From assembly GCA_963855995.1 (NCBI GenBank), contig OY979723.1, positions 5,268,176 to 5,332,175 of the forward strand: 64,000 bases of DNA, given 5' to 3'. The notes beneath the pieces were generated by a model. That model made no database searches, was not told the origin of the DNA, and was given only the letters and a program-made list of their open reading frames with translations. The position numbers and the translations under genes are program-made. Below, one piece after another: positions 46,341-59,090 of the stretch (position 1 is its first letter; each line of letters opens with the position of its first letter). Source of the DNA: Muricea muricata (taxonomy: Eukaryota > Cnidaria > Anthozoa > Malacalcyonacea > Plexauridae).

Positions 46341-49070
46341 AAAACATGCTCAAATCACTAACTAAAAATGGCCATCTTAAATTGATCACGGCGACGTTTT
46401 AGAGCTTAAAATGGTGTTTTCAGTGCTGAAGTGAACGAGTTGAGCGCAATGATGTACTACAATCACGGACCTAAAAGAGACCTTCTAAATGGAAATCGCA
46501 GAACTTAGCAAGTCGGGAATCATGTTTTCGGCGCTCAAACCATTGAGATGAGCGAAATAACATGTTGAAATGAGAAACCTATAACTTGCTTGTAAACTGA
46601 AAAGAAACGGTCTTAGAACCATCAAAATCGCGTTTTAAGCGTTCTAGAAGCGATTTGAGCGTAAAAACATGCTCAAATCACCAAATAAAAATTCCCGTCT
46701 TAAATCGATCACGGCGACGTTTTAGAGCTTAAAATGGTGTTTTCAGTGCTGAAGTGAACGAGTTGAGCGCAATGATGTACTACAATCACGGACATAAAAG
46801 AGACCTTCTAAATGGAAATTGCAGAAGTTGGCAAGTCGGGAATCATGTTTTCGGCTTTCAAACCATCGAGATGAGCGAAATAACATGTTGAAATGAGAAA
46901 CCCATAAGTTGCTTGTAAACTGAAAAGAAACGATCTTAGAACCATCAAAATCGCGTTTTAAGCGTTCTAGAAGCGATTTGAGCGTAAAAACATGCTCAAA
47001 TCACTATCTAAAAATGGCCATCTTAAATTGATCACGGCGACGTTTTAGAGCTTAAAATGGTGTTTTCAGTGCTGAAGTGAACGAGTTGAGCGCAATGATG
47101 TACTACAATCACGGACCTAAAAGAGACCTTCTAAATGGAAATCGCAGAACTTAGCAAGTCGGGAATCATGTTTTCGGCGCTCAAACCATTGAGATGAGCG
47201 AAATAACATGTTGAAATGAGAAACCTATAACTTGCTTGTAAACTGAAAAGAAACGGTCTTAGAACCATCAAAATCGCGTTTTAAGCGTTCTAGAAGCGAT
47301 TTGAGCGTAAAAACATGCTCAAATCACCAAATAAAAATTCCCGTCTTAAATCGATCACGGCGACGTTTTAGAGCTTAAAATGGTGTTTTCAGTGCTGAAG
47401 TGAACGAGTTGAGCGCAATGATGTACTACAATCACGGACCTAAAAGAGACCTTCTAAATGGAAATTGCAGAAGTTGGCAAGTCGGGAATCATGTTTTCGG
47501 CTTTCAAACCATCGAGATGAGCGAAATAACATGTTGAAATGAGAAACCCATAAGTTGCTTGTAAACTGAAAAGAAACGATCTTAGAACCATCAAAATCGC
47601 GTTTTAAGCGTTCTAGAAGCGATTTGAGCGTAAAAACATGCTCAAATCACTATCTAAAAATGGCCGTCTTAAATCGATCACGGCGACGTTTTAGAGCTTA
47701 AAATGGTGTTTTCAGTGCTGAAGTGAACGAGTTGAGCGCAATGATGTACTACAATCACGGACCTAAAAGAGACCTTCTAAATGGAAATCGCAGAACTTAG
47801 CAAGTCGGGAATCATGTTTTCGGCGCTCAAACCATTGAGATGAGCGAAATAACATGTTGAAATGAGAAACCTATAACTTGCTTGTAAACTGAAAAGAAAC
47901 GGTCTTAGAACCATCAAAATCGCGTTTTAAGCGTTCTAGAAGCGATTTGAGCGTAAAAACATGCTCAAATCACCAAATAAAAATTCCCGTCTTAAATCGA
48001 TCACGGCGACGTTTTAGAGCTTAAAATGGTGTTTTCAGTGCTGAAGTGAACGAGTTGAGCGCAATGATGTACTACAATCACGGACATAAAAGAGACCTTC
48101 TAAATGGAAATTGCAGAAGTTGGCAAGTCGGGAATCATGTTTTCGGCTTTCAAACCATCGAGATGAGCGAAATAACATGTTGAAATGAGAAACCCATAAG
48201 TTGCTTGTAAACTGAAAAGAAACGATCTTAGAACCATCAAAATCGCGTTTTAGGCGTTCTAGAAGCGATTTGAGCGTAAAAACATGCTCAAATCACTATC
48301 TAAAAATGGCCATCTTAAAATGATCACGGCGACGTTTTAGAGCTTAAAATGGTGTTTTCAGTGCTGAAGTGAACGAGTTGAGCGCAATGATGTACTACAA
48401 TCACGGACCTAAAAGAGACCTTCTAAATGGAAATCGCAGAACTTAGCAAGTCGGGAATCATGTTTTCGGCGCTCAAACCATTGAGATGAGCGAAATAACA
48501 TGTTGAAATGAGAAACCTATAACTTGCTTGTAAACTGAAAAGAAACGGTCTTAGAACCATCAAAATCGCGTTTTAAGCGTTCTAGAAGCGATTTGAGCGT
48601 AAAAACATGCTCAAATCACCAAATAAAAATTCCCGTCTTAAATCGATCACGGCGACGTTTTAGAGCTTAAAATGGTGTTTTCAGTGCTGAAGTGAACGAG
48701 TTGAGCGCAATGATGTACTACAATCACGGACCTAAAAGAGACCTTCGAAATGGAAATTGCAGAAGTTGGCAAGTCGGGAATCATGTTTTCGGCTTTCAAA
48801 CCATCGAGATGAGCGAAATAACATGTTGAAATGAGAAACCCATAAGTTGCTTGTAAACTGAAAAGAAACGATCTTAGAACCATCAAAATCGCGTTTTAAG
48901 CGTTCTAGAAGCGATTTGAGCGTAAAAACATGCTCAAATCACTATCTAAAAATGGCCGTCTTAAATCGATCACGGCGACGTTTTAGAGCTTAAAATGGTG
49001 TTTTCAGTGCTGAAGTGAACGAGTTGAGCGCAATGATGTACTACAATCACGGACCTAAAAGAGACCTTCT
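46340..49070 (+). repeat. Nested dimer/4-mer HOR, 646 and 1,292 bp
   Basis: About four dimers. TCACTATCTAAAAATGG occurs at 47,001, 47,647, 48,293 and 48,939 (646-bp steps), and GCAGAAGTTGGCAAG accompanies each dimer (near 46,822, 47,468, 48,114 and 48,760). On top of this, GGACATAAAAG appears only near 46,790 and 48,082, and AATGGCCATC alternates with AATGGCCGTC. A 1,292-bp tetramer is thus nested over the dimer. One more dimer reappears near 49.8-50.4 kb. Confidence 0.9.
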
Positions 49071-51060
49071 AAATGGAAATTGCAGAAGTTAGCAAGTCGG
49101 GAATCATGTTTTCGGCTTTCAAACCATCGAGATGAGCGAAATAACATGTTGAAATGAGAAACCTATAACTTGCTTTTAAACTGAAAAGAAACGATCTTAG
49201 AACCATCAAAATCGCGTTTTAAGCGTTCTAGAAGCGATTTGAGCGTAAAAACATGCTCAAATCACCAACTAAAAATTGCCGTCTTAAATCGATCACGGCG
49301 ACGTTTTAGAGCTTAAAATGGTGTTTTCAGTGCTGAAGTGAACGAGTTGAGCGCAATGATGTACTACAATCACGGACCTAAAAGAGACCTTCTAAATGGA
49401 AATTGCAGAAGTTAGCAAGTCGGGAATCATGTTTTCGGCTTTCAAACCATCGAGATGAGCGAAATAACATGTTGAAATGGGAAACCTATAACTTGCTTTT
49501 AAACTGAAAAAAAACGATCTTAGAACCATCAAAGTTGCGTTTTAAGCGTTCTAGAAGCGATTTGAGCGTAAAAACATGCTCAAATCACTAACTAAAAATG
49601 GCCATCTTAAATTGATCACGGCGACGTTTTAGAGCTTAAAATGGTGTTTTCAGTGCTGAAGTGAACGAGTTGAGCGCAATGATGTACTACAATCACGGAC
49701 CTAAAAGAGACCTTCTAAATGGAAATCGCAGAACTTAGCAAGTCGGGAATCATGTTTTCGGCGCTCAAACCATTGAGATGAGCGAAATAACATGTTGAAA
49801 TGAGAAACCTATAACTTGCTTGTAAACTGAAAAGAAACGGTCTTAGAACCATCCAAATCGCGTTTTAAGCGTTCTAGAAGCGATTTGAGCGTAAAAACAT
49901 GCTCAAATCACCAAATAAAAATTCCCGTCTTAAATCGATCACGGCGACGTTTTAGAGCTTAAAATGGTGTTTTCAGTGCTGAAGTGAACGAGTTGAGCGC
50001 AATGATGTACTACAATCACGGACGTAAAAGAGACCTTCTAAATGGAAATTGCAGAAGTTGGCAAGTCGGGAATCATGTTTTCGGCTTTCAAACCATCGAG
50101 ATGAGCGAAATAACATGTTGAAATGAGAAACCCATAAGTTGCTTGTAAACTGAAAAGAAACGATCTTAGAACCATCAAAATCGCGTTTTAAGCGTTCTAG
50201 AAGCGATTTGAGCGTAAAAACATGCTCAAATCACTATCTAAAAATGGCCATCTTAAATTGATCACGGCGACGTTTTAGAGCTTAAAATGGTGTTTTCAGT
50301 GCTGAAGTGAACGAGTTGAGCGCAATGATGTACTACAATCACGGACCTAAAAGAGACCTTCAAAATGGAAATCGCAGAACTTAGCAAGTCGGGAATCATG
50401 TTTTCGGCGCTCAAACCATTGAGATGAGCGAAATAACATGTTGAAATGAGAAACCTATAACTTGCTTGTAAACTGAAAAGAAACGGTCTTAGAACCATCA
50501 AAATCGCGTTTTAAGCGTTCTAGAAGCGATTTGAGCGTAAAAACATGCTCAAATCACCAAATAAAAATTCCCGTCTTAAATCGATCACGGCGACGTTTTA
50601 GAGCTTAAAATGGTGTTTTCAGTGCTGAAGTGAACGAGTTGAGCGCAATGATGTACTACAATCACGGACCTAAAAGAGACCTTCTAAATGGAAATTGCAG
50701 AAGTTAGCAAGTCGGGAATCATGTTTTCGGCTTTCAAACCATCGAGATGAGCGAAATAACATGTTGAAATGAGAAACCTATAACTTGCTTTTAAACTGAA
50801 AAGAAACGATCTTAGAACCATCAAAATCGCGTTTTAAGCGTTCTAGAAGCGATTTGAGCGTAAAAACATGCTCAAATCACCAACTAAAAATTGCCGTCTT
50901 AAATCGATCACGGCGACGTTTTAGAGCTTAAAATGGTGTTTTCAGTGCTGAAGTGAACGAGTTGAGCGCAATGATGTACTACAATCACGGACCTAAAAGA
51001 GACCTTCTAAATGGAAATTGCAGAAGTTAGCAAGTCGGGAATCATGTTTTCGGCTTTCAA
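49070..51060 (+). repeat. Satellite block, partial 1,615-bp repetition
   Basis: About six monomers. The monomer preceded by TTGCAGAAGTTAGC and carrying TTTTAAACTG with CAAAATCGCG near 49,150-49,300 recurs near 50,765-50,915, 1,615 bp on. Between them lie a GAAAAAAAACG monomer (near 49,508) and one more TATCTAAAAATGG dimer (near 50,231). Small singletons are CATCCAAATCG near 49,851, GGACGTAAAAG near 50,020 and CTTCAAAATGG near 50,358. No gene is seen. Confidence 0.78.
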
Positions 51061-52350
51061 ACCATCGAGATGAGCGAAATAACATGTTGAAATGAGAAAC
51101 CTATAACTTGCTTTTAAACTGAAAAGAAACGATCTTAGAACCATCAAAGTTGCGTTTTAAACGTTCTAGAAGCGATTTGAGCGTAAAAACATGCTCAAAT
51201 CACTAACTAAAAATGGCCGTCTTAAATCGATCACGGCGACGTTTTAGAGCTTAAAATGATGTTTTCAGTGCTGAAGTGAACGAGTTGAGCGCAATGATGT
51301 ACTACAATCACGGACCTAAAAGAGACCTTCTAAATGGAAATCGCAGAACTTAGCAAGTCGGGAATCATGTTTTCGGCGCTCAAACCATTGAGATGAGCGA
51401 AATAACATGTTGAAATGAGAAACCCATAAGTTGCTTGTAAACTGAAAGGAAACGGTCTTAGAACCATCAAAATCGCGTTTTAAGCGTTCTAGAAGCGATT
51501 TGAGCGTAAAAACATGCTCAAATCACCAAATAAAAATTGCCGTCTTAAATCGATCACGGCGACGTTTTAGAGCTTAAAATGGTGTTTTCAGTGCTGAAGT
51601 GAACGAGTTGAGCGCAATGATGTACTACAATCACGGACCTAAAAGAGACCTTCTAAATGGAAATCGCAGAACTTAGCAAGTCGGGAATCATGTTTTCGGC
51701 GCTCAAACCATTGAGATGAGCGAAATAACATGTTGAAATGAGAAACCTATAACTTGCTTTTAAACTGAAAAGAAACGATCTTAGAACCATCAAAGTTGCG
51801 TTTTAAACGTTCTAGAAGCGATTTGAGCGTAAAAACATGCTCAAATCACTAACTAAAAATGGCCGTCTTAAATCGATCACGGCGACGTTTTAGAGCTTAA
51901 AATGATGTTTTCAGTGCTGAAGTGAACGAGTTGAGCGCAATGATGTACTACAATCACGGACCTAAAAGAGACCTTCTAAATGGAAATCGCAGAACTTAGC
52001 AAGTCGGGAATCATGTTTTCGGCGCTCAAACCATTGAGATGAGCGAAATAACATGTTGAAATGAGAAACCCATAAGTTGCTTGTAAACTGAAAGGAAACG
52101 GTCTTAGAACCATCAAAATCGCGTTTTAAGCGTTCTAGAAGCGATTTGAGCGTAAAAACATGCTCAAATCACCAAATAAAAATTGCCGTCTTAAATCGAT
52201 CACGGCGACGTTTTAGAGCTTAAAATGGTGTTTTCAGTGCTGAAGTGAACGAGTTGAGCGCAATGATGTACTACAATCACGGACCTAAAAGAGACCTTCT
52301 AAATGGAAATTGCAGAAGTTAGCAAGTCGGGAATCATGTTTTCGGCTTTC
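51060..52350 (+). repeat. Dimer HOR, 646-bp period, two copies
   Basis: TTTTAAACGTTCTAG, a change seen only here, occurs with ACGTT at 51,161 and 51,807. It pairs a monomer with AAAATGATG with one having CCCATAAG, AAAGGAAACGG and CCAAATAAAAATTGCC. The same two-class pair then becomes part of the 8-mer to the right. Confidence 0.84.
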
Positions 52351-52669
52351 AAACCATCGAGATGAGCGAAATAACATGTTGAAATGAGAAACCTATAACT
52401 TGCTTTTAAACTGAAAAGAAACGATCTTAGAACCATCAAAGTTGCGTTTTAAGCGTTCTAGAAGCGATTTGAGCGTAAAAACATGCTCAAATCACTAACT
52501 AAAAATGGCCGTCTTAAATCGATCACGGCGACGTTTTAGAGCTTAAAATGATGTTTTCAGTGCTGAAGTGAACGAGTTGAGCGCAATGATGTACTACAAT
52601 CACGGACCTAAAAGAGACCTTCTAAATGGAAATCGCAGAACTTAGCAAGTCGGGAATCATGTTTTCGGC

Positions 52670-55600
52670 GCTCAAACCATTGAGATGAGCGAAATAACAT
52701 GTTGAAATGAGAAACCCATAAGTTGCTTGTAAACTGAAAGGAAACGGTCTTAGAACCATCAAAATCGCGTTTTAAGCGTTCTAGAAGCGATTTGAGCGTA
52801 AAAACATGCTCAAATCACCAAATAAAAATTGCCGTCTTAAATCGATCACGGCGACGTTTTAGAGCTTAAAATGGTGTTTTCAGTGCTGAAGTGAACGAGT
52901 TGAGCGCAATGATGTACTACAATCACGGACCTAAAAGAGACCTTCTAAATGGAAATCGCAGAACTTAGCAAGTCGGGAATTATGTTTTCGGCGCTTAAAC
53001 CATCGAAATGAGCGAAATAACATGTTGAAATGAGAAACCTATAACTTGCTTGTAAACTGAAAAGAAACGACCTTAGAACCATCAAAATCGCGTTTTAAGC
53101 GTTCTAGAAGCGATTTGAGCGTAAAAACATGCTCAAATCACCAACTAAAAATTGCCGTCTTAAATCGATCACGGCGACGTTTTAGAGCTTAAAAGGGTGT
53201 TTTCAGTGCTGAAGTGAACGAGTTGAGCGCAATGATGTACTACAATCACGGACCTAAAAGAGACCTTCTAAATGGAAATTGCAGAAGTTAGCAAGTCGGG
53301 AATCATGTTTTCGGCTTTCAAACCATCGAGATGAGCGAAATAACATGTTGAAATGGGAAACCTATAACTTGCTTTTAAACTGAAAAGAAACGATGTTAGA
53401 ACCATCAAAGTTGCGTTTTAAGCGTTCTAGAAGCGATTTGAGCGTAAAAACATGCTCAAATCACTAACTAAAAATGGCCATCTTAAATTGATCACGGCGA
53501 CGTTTTAGAGCTTAAAATGGTGTTTTCAGTGCTGAAGTGAACGAGTTGAGCGCAATGATGTACTACAATCACGGACCTAAAAGAGACCTTCTAAATGGAA
53601 ATCGCAGAACTTAGCAAGTCGGGAATCATGTTTTCGGCGCTCAAACCATTGAGATGAGCGAAATAACATGTTGAAATGAGAAACCTATAACTTGCTTGTA
53701 AACTGAAAAGAAACGATCTTAGAACCATCAAAATCGCGTTTTAAGCGTTCTAGAAGCGATTTGAGCGTAAAAACATGATCAAATCACCAAATAAAAATTC
53801 CCGTCTTAAATCGATCACGGCGACGTTTTAGAGCTTAAAATGGTGTTTTCAGTGCTGAAGTGAACGAGTTGAGCGCAATGATGTACTACAATCACGGACC
53901 TAAAAGAGACCTTCCAAATGGAAATTGCAGAAGTTAGCAAGTCGGGAATCATGTTTTCGGCTTTCAAACCATCGAGATGAGCGAAATAACATGTTGAAAT
54001 GAGAAACCTATAACTTGCTTTTAAACTGAAAAGAAACGATCTTAGAACCATCAAAGTTGCGTTTTAAGCGTTCTAGAAGCGATTTGAGCGTAAAAACATG
54101 CTCAAATCACTAACTAAAAATGGCCGTCTTAAATCGATCACGGCGACGTTTTAGAGCTTAAAATGATGTTTTCAGTGCTGAAGTGAACGAGTTGAGCGCA
54201 ATGATGTACTACAATCACGGACCTAAAAGAGACCTTCTAAATGGAAATCGCAGAACTTAGCAAGTCGGGAATCATGTTTTCGGCGCTCAAACCATTGAGA
54301 TGAGCGAAATAACATGTTGAAATGAGAAACCCATAAGTTGCTTGTAAACTGAAAGGAAACGGTCTTAGAACCATCAAAATCGCGTTTTAAGCGTTCTAGA
54401 AGCGATTTGAGCGTAAAAACATGCTCAAATCACCAAATAAAAATTGCCGTCTTAAATCGATCACGGCGACGTTTTAGAGCTTAAAATGGTGTTTTCAGTG
54501 CTGAAGTGAACGAGTTGAGCGCAATGATGTACTACAATCACGGACCTAAAAGAGACCTTCTAAATGGAAATCGCAGAACTTAGCAAGTCGGGAATTATGT
54601 TTTCGGCGCTTAAACCATCGAGATGAGCGAAATAACATGTTGAAATGAGAAACCTATAACTTGCTTGTAAACTGAAAAGAAACGACCTTAGAACCATCAA
54701 AATCGCGTTTTAAGCGTTCTAGAAGCGATTTGAGCGTAAAAACATGCTCAAATCACCAACTAAAAATTGCCGTCTTAAATCGATCACGGCGACGTTTTAG
54801 AGCTTAAAAGGGTGTTTTCAGTGCTGAAGTGAACGAGTTGAGCGCAATGATGTACTACAATCACGGACCTAAAAGAGACCTTCTAAATGGAAATTGCAGA
54901 AGTTAGCAAGTCGGGAATCATGTTTTCGGCTTTCAAACCATCGAGATGAGCGAAATAACATGTTGAAATGGGAAACCTATAACTTGCTTTTAAACTGAAA
55001 AGAAACGATGTTAGAACCATCAAAGTTGCGTTTTAAGCGTTCTAGAAGCGATTTGAGCGTAAAAACATGCTCAAATCACTAACTAAAAATGGCCGTCTTA
55101 AATCGATCACGGCGACGTTTTAGAGCTTAAAATGATGTTTTCAGTGCTGAAGTGAACGAGTTGAGCGCAATGATGTACTACAATCACGGACCTAAAAGAG
55201 ACCTTCTAAATGGAAATCGCAGAACTTAGCAAGTCGGGAATCATGTTTTCGGCGCTCAAACCATTGAGATGAGCGAAATAACATGTTGAAATGAGAAACC
55301 CATAAGTTGCTTGTAAACTGAAAGGAAACGGTCTTAGAACCATCAAAATCGCGTTTTAAGCGTTCTAGAAGCGATTTGAGCGTAAAAACATGCTCAAATC
55401 ACCAAATAAAAATTGCCGTCTTAAATCGATCACGGCGACGTTTTAGAGCTTAAAATGGTGTTTTCAGTGCTGAAGTGAACGAGTTGAGCGCAATGATGTA
55501 CTACAATCACGGACCTAAAAGAGACCTTCTAAATGGAAATCGCAGAACTTAGCAAGTCGGGAATTATGTTTTCGGCGCTTAAACCATCGAGATGAGCGAA

Positions 55601-58600
55601 ATAACATGTTGAAATGAGAAACCTATAACTTGCTTGTAAACTGAAAAGAAACGACCTTAGAACCATCAAAATCGCGTTTTAAGCGTTCTAGAAGCGATTT
55701 GAGCGTAAAAACATGCTCAAATCACCAACTAAAAATTGCCGTCTTAAATCGATCACGGCGACGTTTTAGAGCTTAAAAGGGTGTTTTCAGTGCTGAAGTG
55801 AACGAGTTGAGCGCAATGATGTACTACAATCACGGACCTAAAAGAGACCTTCTAAATGGAAATTGCAGAAGTTAGCAAGTCGGGAATCATGTTTTCGGCT
55901 TTCAAACCATCGAGATGAGCGAAATAACATGTTGAAATGGGAAACCTATAACTTGCTTTTAAACTGAAAAGAAACGATGTTAGAACCATCAAAGTTGCGT
56001 TTTAAGCGTTCTAGAAGCGATTTGAGCGTAAAAACATGCTCAAATCACTAACTAAAAATGGCCATCTTAAATTGATCACGGCGACGTTTTAGAGCTTAAA
56101 ATGGTGTTTTCAGTGCTGAAGTGAACGAGTTGAGCGCAATGATGTACTACAATCACGGACCTAAAAGAGACCTTCTAAATGGAAATCGCAGAACTTAGCA
56201 AGTCGGGAATCATGTTTTCGGCGCTCAAACCATTGAGATGAGCGAAATAACATGTTGAAATGAGAAACCTATAACTTGCTTGTAAACTGAAAAGAAACGA
56301 TCTTAGAACCATCAAAATCGCGTTTTAAGCGTTCTAGAAGCGATTTGAGCGTAAAAACATGATCAAATCACCAAATAAAAATTCCCGTCTTAAATCGATC
56401 ACGGCGACGTTTTAGAGCTTAAAATGATGTTTTCAGTGCTGAAGTGAACGAGTTGAGCGCAATGATGTACTACAATCACGGACCTAAAAGAGACCTTCTA
56501 AATGGAAATTGCAGAAGTTAGCAAGTCGGGAATCATGTTTTCGGCTTTCAAACCATCGAGATGAGCGAAATAACATGTTGAAATGAGAAACCTATAACTT
56601 GCTTTTAAACTGAAAAGAAACGATCTTAGAACCATCAAAGTTGCGTTTTAAGCGTTCTAGAAGCGATTTGAGCGTAAAAACATGCTCAAATCACTAACTA
56701 AAAATGGCCGTCTTAAATCGATCACGGCGACGTTTTAGAGCTTAAAATGATGTTTTCAGTGCTGAAGTGAACGAGTTGAGCGCAATGATGTACTACAATC
56801 ACGGACCTAAAAGAGACCTTCTAAATGGAAATCGCAGAACTTAGCAAGTCGGGAATCATGTTTTCGGCGCTCAAACCATTGAGATGAGCGAAATAACATG
56901 TTGAAATGAGAAACCCATAAGTTGCTTGTAAACTGAAAGGAAACGGTCTTAGAACCATCAAAATCGCGTTTTAAGCGTTCTAGAAGCGATTTGAGCGTAA
57001 AAACATGCTCAAATCACCAAATAAAAATTGCCGTCTTAAATCGATCACGGCGACGTTTTAGAGCTTAAAATGGTGTTTTCAGTGCTGAAGTGAACGAGTT
57101 GAGCGCAATGATGTACTACAATCACGGACCTAAAAGAGACCTTCTAAATGGAAATCGCAGAACTTAGCAAGTCGGGAATTATGTTTTCGGCGCTTAAACC
57201 ATCGAGATGAGCGAAATAACATGTTGAAATGAGAAACCTATAACTTGCTTGTAAACTGAAAAGAAACGACCTTAGAACCATCAAAATCGCGTTTTAAGCG
57301 TTCTAGAAGCGATTTGAGCGTAAAAACATGCTCAAATCACCAACTAAAAATTGCCGTCTTAAATCGATCACGGCGACGTTTTAGAGCTTAAAAGGGTGTT
57401 TTCAGTGCTGAAGTGAACGAGTTGAGCGCAATGATGTACTACAATCACGGACCTAAAAGAGACCTTCTAAATGGAAATTGCAGAAGTTAGCAAGTCGGGA
57501 ATCATGTTTTCGGCTTTCAAACCATCGAGATGAGCGAAATAACATGTTGAAATGGGAAACCTATAACTTGCTTTTAAACTGAAAAGAAACGATGTTAGAA
57601 CCATCAAAGTTGCGTTTTAAGCGTTCTAGAAGCGATTTGAGCGTAAAAACATGCTCAAATCACTAACTAAAAATGGCCGTCTTAAATCGATCACGGCGAC
57701 GTTTTAGAGCTTAAAATGATGTTTTCAGTGCTGAAGTGAACGAGTTGAGCGCAATGATGTACTACAATCACGGACCTAAAAGAGACCTTCTAAATGGAAA
57801 TCGCAGAACTTAGCAAGTCGGGAATCATGTTTTCGGCGCTCAAACCATTGAGATGAGCGAAATAACATGTTGAAATGAGAAACCCATAAGTTGCTTGTAA
57901 ACTGAAAGGAAACGGTCTTAGAACCATCAAAATCGCGTTTTAAGCGTTCTAGAAGCGATTTGAGCGTAAAAACATGCTCAAATCACCAAATAAAAATTGC
58001 CGTCTTAAATCGATCACGGCGACGTTTTAGAGCTTAAAATGGTGTTTTCAGTGCTGAAGTGAACGAGTTGAGCGCAATGATGTACTACAATCACGGACCT
58101 AAAAGAGACCTTCTAAATGGAAATCGCAGAACTTAGCAAGTCGGGAATTATGTTTTCGGCGCTTAAACCATCGAGATGAGCGAAATAACATGTTGAAATG
58201 AGAAACCTATAACTTGCTTGTAAACTGAAAAGAAACGACCTTAGAACCATCAAAATCGCGTTTTAAGCGTTCTAGAAGCGATTTGAGCGTAAAAACATGC
58301 TCAAATCACCAACTAAAAATTGCCGTCTTAAATCGATCACGGCGACGTTTTAGAGCTTAAAAGGGTGTTTTCAGTGCTGAAGTGAACGAGTTGAGCGCAA
58401 TGATGTACTACAATCACGGACCTAAAAGAGACCTTCTAAATGGAAATTGCAGAAGTTAGCAAGTCGGGAATCATGTTTTCGGCTTTCAAACCATCGAGAT
58501 GAGCGAAATAACATGTTGAAATGGGAAACCTATAACTTGCTTTTAAACTGAAAAGAAACGATGTTAGAACCATCAAAGTTGCGTTTTAAGCGTTCTAGAA

Positions 58601-59090
58601 GCGATTTGAGCGTAAAAACATGCTCAAATCACTAACTAAAAATGGCCATCTTAAATTGATCACGGCGACGTTTTAGAGCTTAAAATGGTGTTTTCAGTGC
58701 TGAAGTGAACGAGTTGAGCGCAATGATGTACTACAATCACGGACCTAAAAGAGACCTTCTAAATGGAAATCGCAGAACTTAGCAAGTCGGAAATCATGTT
58801 TTCGGCGCTCAAACCATTGAGATGAGCGAAATAACATGTTGAAATGAGAAACCTATAACTTGCTTGTAAACTGAAAAGAAACGATCTTAGAACCATCAAA
58901 ATCGCGTTTTAAGCGTTCTAGAAGCGATTTGAGCGTAAAAACATGATCAAATCACCAAATAAAAATTCCCGTCTTAAATCGATCACGGCGACGTTTTAGA
59001 GCTTAAAATGGTGTTTTCAGTGCTGAAGTGAACGAGTTGAGCGCAATGATGTACTACAATCACGGACCTAAAAGAGACCTTCTAAATGGA
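52670..59090 (+). repeat. 8-mer higher-order repeat, 2,584-bp period
   Basis: About 2.5 copies of an eight-monomer unit. The private ACGACCTTAG change lies with CGACC at 53,068, 54,683, 55,652, 57,267 and 58,236. The pairs 54,683/57,267 and 55,652/58,236 are both 2,584 bp apart, and the inner spacing is 969. The unit contains the three-class module twice: once complete, then again followed by the CATGATCAAATC/AAATTCCCG class and the AAAATGATG class. The leftmost module is a five-monomer partial copy (step 1,615). Few differences exist between copies (CGAAATGAGCG near 53,003; CTTCCAAATGG near 53,911; GTCGGAAATC near 58,787). Sharing ends near 59,090, where GCAGAAGTT becomes GCAGAACTT. Confidence 0.88.
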
